64,000 bases of DNA from Streptomyces sp. SS1-1 (GTDB lineage: Bacteria > Actinomycetota > Actinomycetes > Streptomycetales > Streptomycetaceae). Of the stretch, positions 15,542-24,099 are shown one piece after another (the stretch's first letter is position 1; each line of letters opens with the position of its first letter). The stretch covers positions 5,496,501 through 5,560,500 of the forward strand of contig NZ_WBXN01000004.1 in NCBI RefSeq assembly GCF_008973465.1. The letters are read 5' to 3'. The notes below the pieces were generated by a model. That model did not search any database and was not told the DNA's origin. It saw nothing but the letters and a program-made list of their open reading frames with translations. A program made the translations under genes and the position numbers.

Positions 15542-17590
15542 GTGTCCAAACTGACCGACGTGCCCAAGCGGATCCTCATCGGGCGCGCCCTGCGCAGCGA
15601 CCGGCTGGCGGAAACGCTCCTGCCGAAGCGCATCGCCCTGCCCGTGTTCGCGTCCGACCCGCTGTCCTCGGTGGCGTACGCGCCCGGCGAGGTGCTGCTG
15701 GTCCTCTCCATCGCGGGTGTGTCGGCCTACCACTTCAGCCCCTGGATCGCCGCCGCGGTCGTCGTGCTGATGTTCACGGTGGTCGCCTCCTACCGGCAGA
15801 ACGTCCACGCCTACCCGAGCGGCGGCGGCGACTACGAGGTGGCCACCACCAACCTCGGGCCGAAGGCCGGGCTCACGGTCGCGAGCGCGCTGCTCGTCGA
15901 CTACGTCCTCACCGTGGCCGTGTCCATCGCCTCCGGCATCGAGAACCTGGGCTCCGCGATCCCGTTCGTCGTCGAGCACAAGGTCGAGTGCGCGGTCGCC
16001 GTGATCCTGCTGCTCACCGTCATGAACCTGCGTGGCGTCAAGGAGTCCGGCGGGCTGTTCGCCATCCCGACGTACGTGTTCGTCGCCGGCGTCTTCGTCA
16101 TGATCGCGTGGGGCGCGTTCCGCGGGATCGTCCTCGGCGACACCATGCGGGCACCCACCTCGTCGTTCGAGATCAAACCCGAGCACCAGGGACTCGCGGG
16201 CTTCGCGCTCGTCTTCCTGCTGCTGCGCGCCTTCTCCTCCGGCTGCGCCGCGCTCACCGGCGTCGAGGCGATCTCCAACGGCGTCCCGGCCTTCCGCAAG
16301 CCCAAGTCGAAGAACGCCGCGACCACGCTCGCGATGATGGGCCTGCTCGCCGTCACCATGTTCTGCGGCATCATCGCGCTCGCCATGGTCACCAAGGTCC
16401 GCATGGCCGAGAACCCGGCCGTCGACCTGGTCAAGGACGGCGCCGCGGTCGGCTCCGGCTACGTCCAGAACCCGGTCATCACACAGGTCGCCGAGGCGGT
16501 CTTCGGCAAGGGCACCTTCCTCTTCGTGGTGCTCGCCGCCGCCACCGCCCTCGTGCTGTTCCTCGCCGCCAACACCGCCTACAACGGCTTCCCGGTGCTC
16601 GGCTCGATCCTCGCCCAGGACCGCTACCTGCCGCGCCAGCTGCACACCCGCGGCGACCGGCTCGCCTTCTCCAACGGCATCGTCCTCCTCGCCGGCGCCG
16701 CCGCCCTCCTCGTCTGGATCTACGGGGCCGACTCCACCCGCCTCATCCAGCTGTACATCGTCGGCGTCTTCGTGTCGTTCACGCTCAGCCAGATCGGCAT
16801 GGTCCGGCACTGGAACCGGCTGCTCGCCACGGAGAAGGACCAGGCCAAGCGGCGCCACATGATCCGCTCCCGCGCGATCAACACCTTCGGCGCCTTCTTC
16901 ACCGGCCTCGTCCTCATCGTCGTCCTCCTCACCAAGTTCACCCACGGCGCCTGGGTGGCCCTGCTCGGCATGGTCATCTTCTACGGCACGATGACCGCGA
17001 TCCGGCGCCACTACGACCGGGTCTCCGACGAGCTCGCCGCCCCCGAGGAGCCCGGCGACGACAGCGCACGGCCGTCCCGGGTGCACTCGATCGTCCTGGT
17101 CTCCAAGATCCACCGTCCCGCGCTGCGCGCCCTGGCCTACGCCAAGCTGCTGCGCTCGGACACCCTGGAGGCGCTCAGCGTCAACGTCGACCCGGCCGAG
17201 ACCAAGGCGCTGCGCGAGGAGTGGGAGCGGCGCGGCATCGACGTACCGCTGAAGGTCCTCGACTCGCCCTACCGCGAGATCACGCGGCCGATCATCGAGT
17301 ACGTGAAGGGGCTGCGCAAGGAGTCCCCGCGCGACGCGGTGTCCGTGATCATCCCCGAGTACGTCGTCGGCCACTGGTACGAGCACCTGCTGCACAACCA
17401 GAGCGCGCTGCGCCTGAAGGGGCGGCTGCTGTTCACCCCCGGCGTCATGGTCACCTCGGTGCCCTACCAGCTGCAGTCCTCCGAGGCGGCCAAGCTGCGC
17501 GCCCGCCGGCGCGGTGAGTGGAACGCCCCCGGTTCGGTGCGGCGCGGACCGGCGCAGGAGCGGCCGAAGGAGCCCGAGACCCGGAAGTGA
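15542..17590 (+). CDS. APC superfamily amino-acid/K+ permease
   Basis: A 682-residue membrane protein. Residues about 25-480 contain roughly 12 helices of the APC fold, beginning VFASDPLSSVAYAPGE (substrate-site loop after TM1), then HFSPWIAAAVVVLMFTVVAS and SGGGDYEVATTNLGPKAGLT. A soluble C-terminal domain of about 190 residues follows (VHSIVLVSKIHRPALRALAY, SVIIPEYVVGHWYEHLLHN), resembling the regulatory tails of KUP/KimA-like transporters. The unit next door encodes K+ regulators, so a potassium or amino-acid role is plausible, but the substrate is unproved. The GTG at 15542 is chosen because of the -10 directly upstream. Confidence 0.85.
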   Translation: MSKLTDVPKRILIGRALRSDRLAETLLPKRIALPVFASDPLSSVAYAPGEVLLVLSIAGVSAYHFSPWIAAAVVVLMFTVVASYRQNVHAYPSGGGDYEVATTNLGPKAGLTVASALLVDYVLTVAVSIASGIENLGSAIPFVVEHKVECAVAVILLLTVMNLRGVKESGGLFAIPTYVFVAGVFVMIAWGAFRGIVLGDTMRAPTSSFEIKPEHQGLAGFALVFLLLRAFSSGCAALTGVEAISNGVPAFRKPKSKNAATTLAMMGLLAVTMFCGIIALAMVTKVRMAENPAVDLVKDGAAVGSGYVQNPVITQVAEAVFGKGTFLFVVLAAATALVLFLAANTAYNGFPVLGSILAQDRYLPRQLHTRGDRLAFSNGIVLLAGAAALLVWIYGADSTRLIQLYIVGVFVSFTLSQIGMVRHWNRLLATEKDQAKRRHMIRSRAINTFGAFFTGLVLIVVLLTKFTHGAWVALLGMVIFYGTMTAIRRHYDRVSDELAAPEEPGDDSARPSRVHSIVLVSKIHRPALRALAYAKLLRSDTLEALSVNVDPAETKALREEWERRGIDVPLKVLDSPYREITRPIIEYVKGLRKESPRDAVSVIIPEYVVGHWYEHLLHNQSALRLKGRLLFTPGVMVTSVPYQLQSSEAAKLRARRRGEWNAPGSVRRGPAQERPKEPETRK

Positions 17591-17703
17591 CCGGGCCGGG
17601 ACGAGGTGCCCCGGGACGCACGTAGACTGGTGGGCTGTTGTCGGGCCCACCGGGAGCCGCGTGCCCGGGCCCTCACCCCCACTCGATCTGGAGTCACCCC
17701 ACC

Positions 17704-19032
17704 ATGCAGGCAGAAGAGAAGAAGTCGCTGGTGGGGGAGGAGTACGAGGTCGAGATCGGCCCCGTCGCCCACGGCGGGCACTGCATCGCCCGCACCGACG
17801 CCGGCCAGGTCCTGTTCGTCCGGCACACCCTGCCCGGCGAGCGCGTCGTGGCCCGAGTGACCGAGGGCGAGGAGGGCGACCGCTTCCTGCGCGCGGACGC
17901 CGTGGAGATCCTCACCGCGTCCAAGGACCGCATCGAGGCGCCCTGCCCGTTCGCCGGCCCCGGCCGCTGCGGCGGCTGCGACTGGCAGCACGCCAAGCCC
18001 GGCGCCCAGCGCCGCCTCAAGGGCGAGGTCGTCGCCGAGCAGCTCCAGCGGCTCGCCGGGCTGTCCCCGGAGGACGTCGGCTGGGACGGCACGGTGATGC
18101 CGGCCGAGGGCGACAAGCTGCCCGCCGGACAGGTGCCCCAGTGGCGCACCCGCGTGCAGTACGCCGTCGACGCCGACGGGCACGCCGGACTGCGCCGGCA
18201 CCGCTCGCACGAGGTCGAGCGGATCGACTACTGCATGATCGCCGCCGAGGGCGTCAGCGAGCTGGGCATCGAGAAGCGGGACTGGTCCGGCATGGCGTCG
18301 GTGGAGGCCATCGCGGCGACCGGCTCCCAGGACCGGCAGGTCATCCTGACGCCCCGGCCGGGAGCGCGCCTCCCGATCGTCGAGCTCGACCGCCCGGTCT
18401 CGGTGATGCGCGTCGGCGAGAAGGACGGCGGCACGCACCGGGTGCACGGCCGCCCCTTCGTCCGCGAGCGCGCCGACGGCCGGACGCACCGCGTCGGCAG
18501 CGGCGGCTTCTGGCAGGTCCACCCGAAGGCCGCCGACACTCTGGTGACGGCCGTCATGCAGGGCCTGCTGCCCCGCAAGGGCGAGATGGCCCTGGACCTG
18601 TACTGCGGCGTGGGCCTCTTCGCGGGCGCCCTCGCCGACCGCCTCGGCGACAAGGGCGCGGTCCTCGGCATCGAGTCCGGCAAGCGCGCGGTGGAGGACG
18701 CCCGGCACAACCTGGCCGAGTTCGAGCGGGTCCGCATCGAGCAGGGCAAGGTCGAGTCGGTCCTGCCGCGCACCGGCATCACCGAGGTCGACCTCATCGT
18801 CCTGGACCCGCCGCGCGCGGGCGCCGGCCGCAGGACGGTCGAGCACCTGTCGTCCCTGGGCGCCCGCCGTATCGCCTACGTGGCCTGCGACCCGGCGGCC
18901 CTGGCCCGTGACCTGGCGTACTTCCGGGACGGGGGGTACCGGGTGCGGTCGCTGCGGGTGTTCGATCTGTTTCCGATGACGCATCACGTGGAGTGCGTGG
19001 CGATCCTGGAGCCGGCTGGGAAGCGCTCCTGA
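17704..19032 (+). CDS. TRAM-domain class I SAM RNA methyltransferase (RlmCD/TrmA family)
   Basis: A 442-residue enzyme likely to methylate C5 of uridines in rRNA or tRNA. An N-terminal TRAM domain (about 10-70: YEVEIGPVAHGGHCIARTD) is followed by a [4Fe-4S]-type cysteine set CPFAGPGRCGGCDWQHA, then the SAM-dependent domain with DLYCGVGLFAGALADRLG, LDPPRAGAG and IAYVACDPAALARDLAYF. The final Cys (ACDP) is the catalytic nucleophile of the family and VECVAILEP closes the protein. The ATG at 17704 is the first codon fitting a TRAM start; a TAGACT -10-like word lies about 80 bp upstream. It is the last housekeeping gene before the biosynthetic cluster. Confidence 0.9.
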   Translation: MQAEEKKSLVGEEYEVEIGPVAHGGHCIARTDAGQVLFVRHTLPGERVVARVTEGEEGDRFLRADAVEILTASKDRIEAPCPFAGPGRCGGCDWQHAKPGAQRRLKGEVVAEQLQRLAGLSPEDVGWDGTVMPAEGDKLPAGQVPQWRTRVQYAVDADGHAGLRRHRSHEVERIDYCMIAAEGVSELGIEKRDWSGMASVEAIAATGSQDRQVILTPRPGARLPIVELDRPVSVMRVGEKDGGTHRVHGRPFVRERADGRTHRVGSGGFWQVHPKAADTLVTAVMQGLLPRKGEMALDLYCGVGLFAGALADRLGDKGAVLGIESGKRAVEDARHNLAEFERVRIEQGKVESVLPRTGITEVDLIVLDPPRAGAGRRTVEHLSSLGARRIAYVACDPAALARDLAYFRDGGYRVRSLRVFDLFPMTHHVECVAILEPAGKRS

Positions 19033-19352
19033 CCCGGGGTCTCGCCTCACTCTCGTACGCTCCGGGAATCGGTCGACCTGCTCACCGAAGTGCAGCACGT
19101 CGAACGCGTCGCACGCTGTCTCCGGAACCGCCGGCTCCGGCGATCGGGCCGGGGAGGCTGATCGTCGTGGTGAGAGCCATCGCGCAGTGCGCACCCCCGT
19201 CCACCGTGGCACACGCCCTCCGGGTACGGCGAAGGCGTTGTCGCAGGTAGGTGTCCCATAAAGCGGGGAAGTCTCCGGATCGGCGGCGGCGGCCATCATG
19301 ACTGGGCGACAGAAGTGTCCGGTTGTGCTTCCCTCCGCTGGAGTGATGAGAC
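19033..19352. other. Boundary region between housekeeping genes and biosynthetic cluster
   Basis: 320 bp without a supported gene, tRNA or repeat. The half-site-like sequence ACGTCGAAC occurs at 19097-19105 without a properly spaced partner, so I do not count it as a StrR operator. No clear -35/-10 pair is seen for the VOC operon that follows. Confidence 0.4.
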
Positions 19353-19853
19353 ATGAACGAGACGCCATCGGCCGTCACCGTGGCGGCCCCCGTCCGATCT
19401 CCCAGACCGCGGTTTCATCACGTCGGAGTGCAGACGACCGACCTCGCGAACAGCGTCCGCTGGTACGAGGACTTCCTCGGCTGCCGGCAGGCCTGGTCGC
19501 TCGACCGGTTCTCGGAACTGACCCGCAGCCGCCTGCCGGGCATCCGCGAGCTGACCGAGATGGTCCTCGGCGACATCCGGATCCACCTCTTCGACCGGCC
19601 CGGACGGAGCAGTGACCCGTCCGAGAGCGCCGTGCAGTTCCAGCACTTCTGCTTCAGCGTGGACGCTCCCGAGGACCTGGTGCGGCTGCGCGAGCGCTGG
19701 ATCGAACTGCACGGCTCAGGCCGTTACACGTTCGCGCTCGACGAGCCGCCGACCGACATCGTCGTCGACGCCGACGGGGTGCGGAGCTTCTACGCGTACG
19801 ACGTGAACGGCCTGGAGTTCGAGTTCACCCACGTGCCGGACGGCCAGTCATGA
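19353..19853 (+). CDS. Single-domain VOC extradiol dioxygenase, LmbB1-like (L-DOPA 2,3-dioxygenase candidate)
   Basis: A 166-residue vicinal-oxygen-chelate protein. Metal-ligand candidates are the first His block PRFHHVGVQTTDL, the central VQFQHFCFSVDAPEDL and the C-terminal Glu in GLEFEFTHV, giving the His-His-Glu set of type I extradiol dioxygenases. Single-domain enzymes of this size open L-DOPA at C2-C3 in lincomycin, anthramycin and hormaomycin pathways (LmbB1 family), giving a pyrroline after cyclisation. The assignment rests mainly on context: the next two genes resemble LmbB2 and LmbA. Its stop overlaps the next ATG by 4 bases. A generic glyoxalase-family enzyme remains the alternative. 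Confidence 0.62.
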   Translation: MNETPSAVTVAAPVRSPRPRFHHVGVQTTDLANSVRWYEDFLGCRQAWSLDRFSELTRSRLPGIRELTEMVLGDIRIHLFDRPGRSSDPSESAVQFQHFCFSVDAPEDLVRLRERWIELHGSGRYTFALDEPPTDIVVDADGVRSFYAYDVNGLEFEFTHVPDGQS

Positions 19854-20809
19854 AAGCCACCACCAGCGGCGCGTTGTGCGATCTGCCGTCCGTGGGGCGC
19901 TGGGACTTCGGTGGCTTCGCCTACGCCACCGAGCCCCTGGTCCTGCCGGGCGTGGGCGAACCCGACGGCCCGGCCGGTGACGGTCCCGCGGCGGACTACG
20001 CCGGGAGCTGCCGGCATCTGGCCGCGCTCGGGCAGCGGGGGCTGCTCATCCCCGAGGTCGCGCCCTGCGAGTCGCCGGAGGAACTGTTCTGGTTCCGCTG
20101 GCTGACCGGGCATCAGGTCTGCTTCATCGTGTGGCGTCTGATCGCCCAGCTCGTCGACGACCTCGCCGAGGGGCGTCGCCCGGCCGCCGAGGCGCTGCCC
20201 CTGATCAGCCGTTACGTGGACGGCTACTCGGCGATGCTGCTGTACACCGGGTCCTGCCCGCCCGACCTCTACAACACCCTGATCCGGCCGAGCATGCGCA
20301 GGCGGCACCGGGCCTTCAGCGGCGCCTGGGCGCCGGACTACTGGCCCATCCGCGATCTGTTCCGCCGCCGCCGGCTGCCGGGTGCCGCCGACGCGGACGC
20401 CGGTGAACTGCGCGAGTCCATCAGCCTGTTGCACCTCGTCCATGACGGCGTCGCCGCGCGGCTCGTCGCCAACGGCAGGTCGCTGCTGCGCGAGGCGGCC
20501 GTCCGCGGCCCCGGGCACCGGCCCGCCGGGCTCATCTACGACGCGTACTTCACGACGCTGCGCGCCCCGGTCACCCGGCACGAGGTCGTGGCCCAGCTCC
20601 TGCGCCGGCTCGTGGCCATCGCCCAGGACGTCGCCGCGAACGACCTGTACGCGGCCGACGACACCGTCCGGCCCGCCGAGCTGCGGACGGCCGAAGTGAT
20701 CAAGTGCGAGAACGGGCTGGTCGACATCCTGCACGGAGTCGCCCAGCAGGCGTCCGACCTGCCGTCCCAGGTGCTGCCGGCCCCACGCCCCGGCACGACG
20801 GAGGAGTGA
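19850..20809 (+). CDS. Heme-dependent L-tyrosine 3-hydroxylase candidate (LmbB2-like)
   Basis: A 319-residue, mainly helical soluble protein. The segment LFWFRWLTGHQVCFIVWRLI (79-98) resembles the heme-pocket helix of the tryptophan-2,3-dioxygenase-like superfamily, which includes bacterial heme tyrosine hydroxylases using H2O2; His88 would be a pocket histidine. Other conserved-looking blocks are YVDGYSAMLLYTGSCP and LIYDAYFTTLRAPVTRHEVV. Length, fold hints and position between a VOC dioxygenase and a gamma-GT homologue all match LmbB2, which makes L-DOPA from tyrosine. I cannot verify homology without a search, so the call is partly contextual. Coupled to both neighbours. Confidence 0.55.
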   Translation: MKATTSGALCDLPSVGRWDFGGFAYATEPLVLPGVGEPDGPAGDGPAADYAGSCRHLAALGQRGLLIPEVAPCESPEELFWFRWLTGHQVCFIVWRLIAQLVDDLAEGRRPAAEALPLISRYVDGYSAMLLYTGSCPPDLYNTLIRPSMRRRHRAFSGAWAPDYWPIRDLFRRRRLPGAADADAGELRESISLLHLVHDGVAARLVANGRSLLREAAVRGPGHRPAGLIYDAYFTTLRAPVTRHEVVAQLLRRLVAIAQDVAANDLYAADDTVRPAELRTAEVIKCENGLVDILHGVAQQASDLPSQVLPAPRPGTTEE

Positions 20810-20813
20810 GCCG

Positions 20814-22619
20814 ATGACCGTCCTGCGACCGGAGCTGACCGGAACCCTCGGCGGCGTCGCCGCCACGCACTGGCTCGCGTCCGCCGTCGGCATGGGCGTC
20901 CTGGAACGCGGCGGCAACGCCTTCGACGCGGCGGCCGCCGCCGGGTTCGCCCTCCAGATCGTCGAACCCCACTCCAACGGGCCGGGCGGCGACGTCGTCA
21001 TCGCCGTCTACTCCCGCGCGACCGGCACGGTCCGCGTCATCTGCGGACAGGGCCCGATGCCGCGGGCGGCCACGATCGACGCGTTCGCCGCCCGGGGCAT
21101 CAAGCAGATACCCGCCGGCGGTCTGCTCCCGGCGACGGTGCCCGGCGCCTTCGGGGCGTGGATGCGCCTGCTCGGCGAATACGGCACGCTGCCGCTGGAG
21201 TCGGTCCTGGAACCGGCCATCGGCTACGCCTCGCGCGGATATCCGCTGCTGCCCGCCGCCGCGACGACCATCGACGCCATGTCCGGGCTCTTCCGCGGCC
21301 ATTGGAGCGAGTCCGCCCGCGTCTACCTGCCCGGCGGGGCGGCACCCGCGCCCGGGACGCGGATGCGCAACGAGGAGCTGGCCGAGACCTACCGCCGGAT
21401 CGTGCGCGAGGCGAAGGGGGCGTCGGCCGGCCGCGAGGCGCAGATCGAGGCCGCGCACACCGCCTTCTACCAGGGCTTCGTCGCCGAGGCCATCGACCGC
21501 TTCGCCCGCACGACCGACGTGTTCGACTCGACGGGAAGCCCGCACCGCGGCCTGCTGACCGGCGACGACCTCGCCACCTGGCGGCCGCCCGTCGAGGAGG
21601 CGTGCGCGCTGCCGTACGGCGACTTCACCGTCCACAAGCCCGGGCCGTGGTCCCAGGGCCCGGTGTTCCTGCAGCAGTTGGCGCTGCTGGAAGGCTGCGA
21701 CCTGCGGGGCATGGGCCTGGGCAGCGGCGCGTACGTCCACACCGTCGCCGAGGCGGCCAAGCTGGCCTTCGCCGACCGGGAGGCGTGGTACGGCGACCCG
21801 GACCACACCCCGGTGCCGCTGGACGACCTGCTGGCGCCCGGATACACCGCGCGGCGGCGTGCCCTCATCGGCGAGGAGGCCGACCTCGACCCGCAACCGG
21901 GCCGGCCGGGCGGCGCCGAGCCGTGGATCCCGCAGCCGGAACCGCAGGAGCCCGGCGTGAACGAGCCGGAGTGGATGGCCCACCTGCGCAGCGGCCTGCC
22001 CACGGTCACCCCGGCCGGGCCCCGGGCCGGCGCCGGGAACACCTGCACGGTCGCGGTCGCCGACGCCTGGGGCAACCTGGTCGTCGCCGTGCCCAGCGGG
22101 GGCTGGCTCAAGAGCTCACCGGTGATCCCCGGCCTCGGTTTCGCGCTGGGCACCCGCGGCCAGACGGCCTGGCTCAGCGAGGGGCACCCCAACTCGCTGG
22201 CCCCCGGGCGCCGTCCGCGCACCACCCTGAGCCCCACCATCGTGCTGCGCGACGGCGCCCCGTTCCTCGCCTTCGGCACCCCCGGCGGCGACCAGCAGGA
22301 CCAGTGGACGCTCCACGCGTTCCTCGCGGTCGCCGAGTTCGGCCTCGAGCCGCAGGCGGCGGCCGAACTCCCCGCCTGGCACATCGACCACTTCGCCCAG
22401 TCGTTCGCGCCGCGCCTGGCGCGGCCCGGGGTGGTCGTCGTGGAGGGCTCGTTCGACGCCGAGGTGCTGGCGGAGCTGGAACGCAGGGGCCACCGGCTGG
22501 ACGTGGTGCCGCGCTCCACGCTCGGCAAGGTCTGTTCCGCCGGTGTCGACCCGGCCACCGGTTTCCTGCGGGCCTCGGCCGGCCCGCGCGGCCGCCAGGC
22601 GTACGCGGTGTGCCGTTGA
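20814..22619 (+). CDS. Gamma-glutamyltranspeptidase homologue, LmbA-like C-C bond-cleaving enzyme candidate
   Basis: A 601-residue GGT-family Ntn-hydrolase. Conserved ERGGNAFDAAAAAGFALQIV and EPHSNGPGGD lie near the N-terminus. The autoprocessing/nucleophile site is AGNTCTVAVADAWGNLV with Thr410, followed by TTLSPTIVLRDGAPFLAFGTPGG. There is no signal peptide, unlike true periplasmic or secreted GGTs; cytoplasmic location is characteristic of the LmbA/HrmF group, which cleaves a C-C bond of the DOPA-derived pyrroline with release of a two-carbon acid. GGAGGAG precedes the ATG. It sits third in the VOC-hydroxylase-GGT order, as expected for such a sub-pathway. Confidence 0.72.
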   Translation: MTVLRPELTGTLGGVAATHWLASAVGMGVLERGGNAFDAAAAAGFALQIVEPHSNGPGGDVVIAVYSRATGTVRVICGQGPMPRAATIDAFAARGIKQIPAGGLLPATVPGAFGAWMRLLGEYGTLPLESVLEPAIGYASRGYPLLPAAATTIDAMSGLFRGHWSESARVYLPGGAAPAPGTRMRNEELAETYRRIVREAKGASAGREAQIEAAHTAFYQGFVAEAIDRFARTTDVFDSTGSPHRGLLTGDDLATWRPPVEEACALPYGDFTVHKPGPWSQGPVFLQQLALLEGCDLRGMGLGSGAYVHTVAEAAKLAFADREAWYGDPDHTPVPLDDLLAPGYTARRRALIGEEADLDPQPGRPGGAEPWIPQPEPQEPGVNEPEWMAHLRSGLPTVTPAGPRAGAGNTCTVAVADAWGNLVVAVPSGGWLKSSPVIPGLGFALGTRGQTAWLSEGHPNSLAPGRRPRTTLSPTIVLRDGAPFLAFGTPGGDQQDQWTLHAFLAVAEFGLEPQAAAELPAWHIDHFAQSFAPRLARPGVVVVEGSFDAEVLAELERRGHRLDVVPRSTLGKVCSAGVDPATGFLRASAGPRGRQAYAVCR

Positions 22620-22643
22620 CCCCGATCGTCTGAGGCGGTTTCC

Positions 22644-23345
22644 ATGTTCGTGCCCAGCCATTACCGGATCCAGGACGAGAACTGGCACCGGCGGATCATC
22701 GACGGCCATCCGCTGGCGACGCTCACCACCAACGGACCCACGGTGCCGTGGGCGTCGCGGCTGCCCGCCCTCGTCGCGCCCGGCGAGCCCCGGACCGGCC
22801 CGCTCGCCGGCACGGAGCTGTACGGGCATCTCAACCGCGCCAATCCGCACTGGAAGGCGCTCACCGACGGCGGCCACGCCCGGCTGATGTTCGACGGGCC
22901 GGGCGGGTTCGTGACCCCGGCCGTCTACCCCGGCGACCCGTCCGCCCCGACCTGGAACTTCGCGGCCGTCCACGTGTGCGGGCCGCTGCGGCTGATCGAC
23001 GACCCGGAGGAGACGCTCCAGGTCGTCCGCTGGACCGCCCAGTGCCTCGAGGAGCGCTTCGGCGCCGGCTGGGACCAGACCTCCTCGGTCGGCTACTTCC
23101 GCCAGATCCTGCCCGGAGTGGGGGCGTTCCGCCTCCGCGTCGAGGAGGTGGAGGGCCTGTTCAAGTTCAGCCAGGAGAAGCCGGCCGACGTCCAGGAGTC
23201 GGTGATCCGGCGCTACGAGGCCGACGAGAGCGGTGCCGGCCGGCCCCTGGCCGACCTGATGCGCGAGGCCGGGATGGGACGGGCCTCCGAGGCCGCACCG
23301 GCCGGTGCGACGGCGGACGGCGCCCGCGGGGTCTGCCCCTTCTGA
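22644..23345 (+). CDS. PaiB-like FMN-binding split-barrel protein
   Basis: A 233-residue protein of the FMN-binding negative transcriptional regulator (PaiB, FMN_bind_2) family: MFVPSHYRIQDENWHRRIID, HPLATLTTNGPTVPWASRLP, ELYGHLNRANPHWKAL and FAAVHVCGPLRLIDD are the family blocks. PaiB-like proteins bind flavin and are often poorly characterised. In a biosynthetic operon a reductase or oxidase role is more likely than regulation. Known 4-alkylproline pathways use an F420 reductase (LmbY type), which is absent here, so this protein could supply the reducing step; that is inference. The C-terminus of the SidA-type enzyme at 56645-58402 carries a related domain. Confidence 0.75.
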   Translation: MFVPSHYRIQDENWHRRIIDGHPLATLTTNGPTVPWASRLPALVAPGEPRTGPLAGTELYGHLNRANPHWKALTDGGHARLMFDGPGGFVTPAVYPGDPSAPTWNFAAVHVCGPLRLIDDPEETLQVVRWTAQCLEERFGAGWDQTSSVGYFRQILPGVGAFRLRVEEVEGLFKFSQEKPADVQESVIRRYEADESGAGRPLADLMREAGMGRASEAAPAGATADGARGVCPF

Positions 23346-23409
23346 CCGGTCGGGGATAGCGGTCCGGGCTGATCGACCACAGCCCGGACCGCCTCGTAAC
23401 GTGCGGACC

Positions 23410-24099
23410 ATGGCACTCATCGCTCACACCGCGCAGGCGCTCCCCGACGAGACGCTGGACCAGCTGCGTTCGGCCGTCGCGATGGCCACCCGACCCGACC
23501 GGCTCGGCGGCCGCAACCCCTACCACTACACCTTCTGGTACGCGCTCGGGACCCCGCCGCGCAACCTGGTAGAGACGGCGGTGCGCGATCACCTCGTGCG
23601 GCACATCCCCGCGCGCGTGCGGGAGGCGGCCGCGGGGGTCGAGTGGTGGCTCGGGCGGCTCACGTCGCCGTACGCGTCGAACTTCGAGTTCGGGCTGCAC
23701 CGGGACATCGGGGAGGACCCGGGCACGGGGGAGCTGGTGTCCCCGACCCTGTCCAGCGTCATGTACCTGAACGACGTGGCGGACGGGCCGCTGCTCGTCT
23801 TCGGGAGCGAGCCCTCACCGGACGCCGACGACCGGGAGTTCGTCCTGCCCGCCGAGAACCTGTACGTCACCTTCCCCGGGCACCTGTGGCACGCCGTGGG
23901 AAGCCGCGCCGATGTCGGACTGCCCCGGGAGGCGCCGGCCGCTCCCGAACCCCGGGAACGGCTGACGGTCCTCGTGAACTGGTGGACCTACCAGCCCGGC
24001 GACATCGCCGCCGAGCCGATGAAGCAGGTCGCCGCCGCGTACGACGGCTCGATGTACCCCGAGCTGCGGGCCGGAGCCGCGTCTCAGATCTCCTCGTAG
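23410..24099 (+). CDS. 2-oxoglutarate/Fe(II)-dependent oxygenase-like protein
   Basis: A 229-residue protein with the facial-triad layout of the prolyl-4-hydroxylase-like double-stranded beta-helix: FGLHRDIGED (His97, Asp99), YVTFPGHLWHAVGS (His161, possibly His158) and RERLTVLVNWW (Arg184, 2-oxoglutarate binding). SSVMYLNDVADGPLLVFG is the typical P4H core strand pair. It probably hydroxylates an amino acid or the peptide; proline, arginine or the DOPA-derived pyrroline are candidates. It is last in the left operon, and its 3' end overlaps the convergent NRPS2 gene by 16 bases, so the two operons terminate inside one another. Confidence 0.72.
   Translation: MALIAHTAQALPDETLDQLRSAVAMATRPDRLGGRNPYHYTFWYALGTPPRNLVETAVRDHLVRHIPARVREAAAGVEWWLGRLTSPYASNFEFGLHRDIGEDPGTGELVSPTLSSVMYLNDVADGPLLVFGSEPSPDADDREFVLPAENLYVTFPGHLWHAVGSRADVGLPREAPAAPEPRERLTVLVNWWTYQPGDIAAEPMKQVAAAYDGSMYPELRAGAASQISS

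Noticed and set aside
15329..17650. 773-codon minus-strand frame opposite the APC permease
   Set aside because: Low-complexity D/G/V/H-rich translation, no motif; the permease frame has clear helices and motifs.
19072..19105. Fourth StrR-type operator before the VOC operon
   Set aside because: One good half (ACGTCGAAC) has no partner at 11-bp spacing; the nearest candidate is 16 bp away with 6/9 match.
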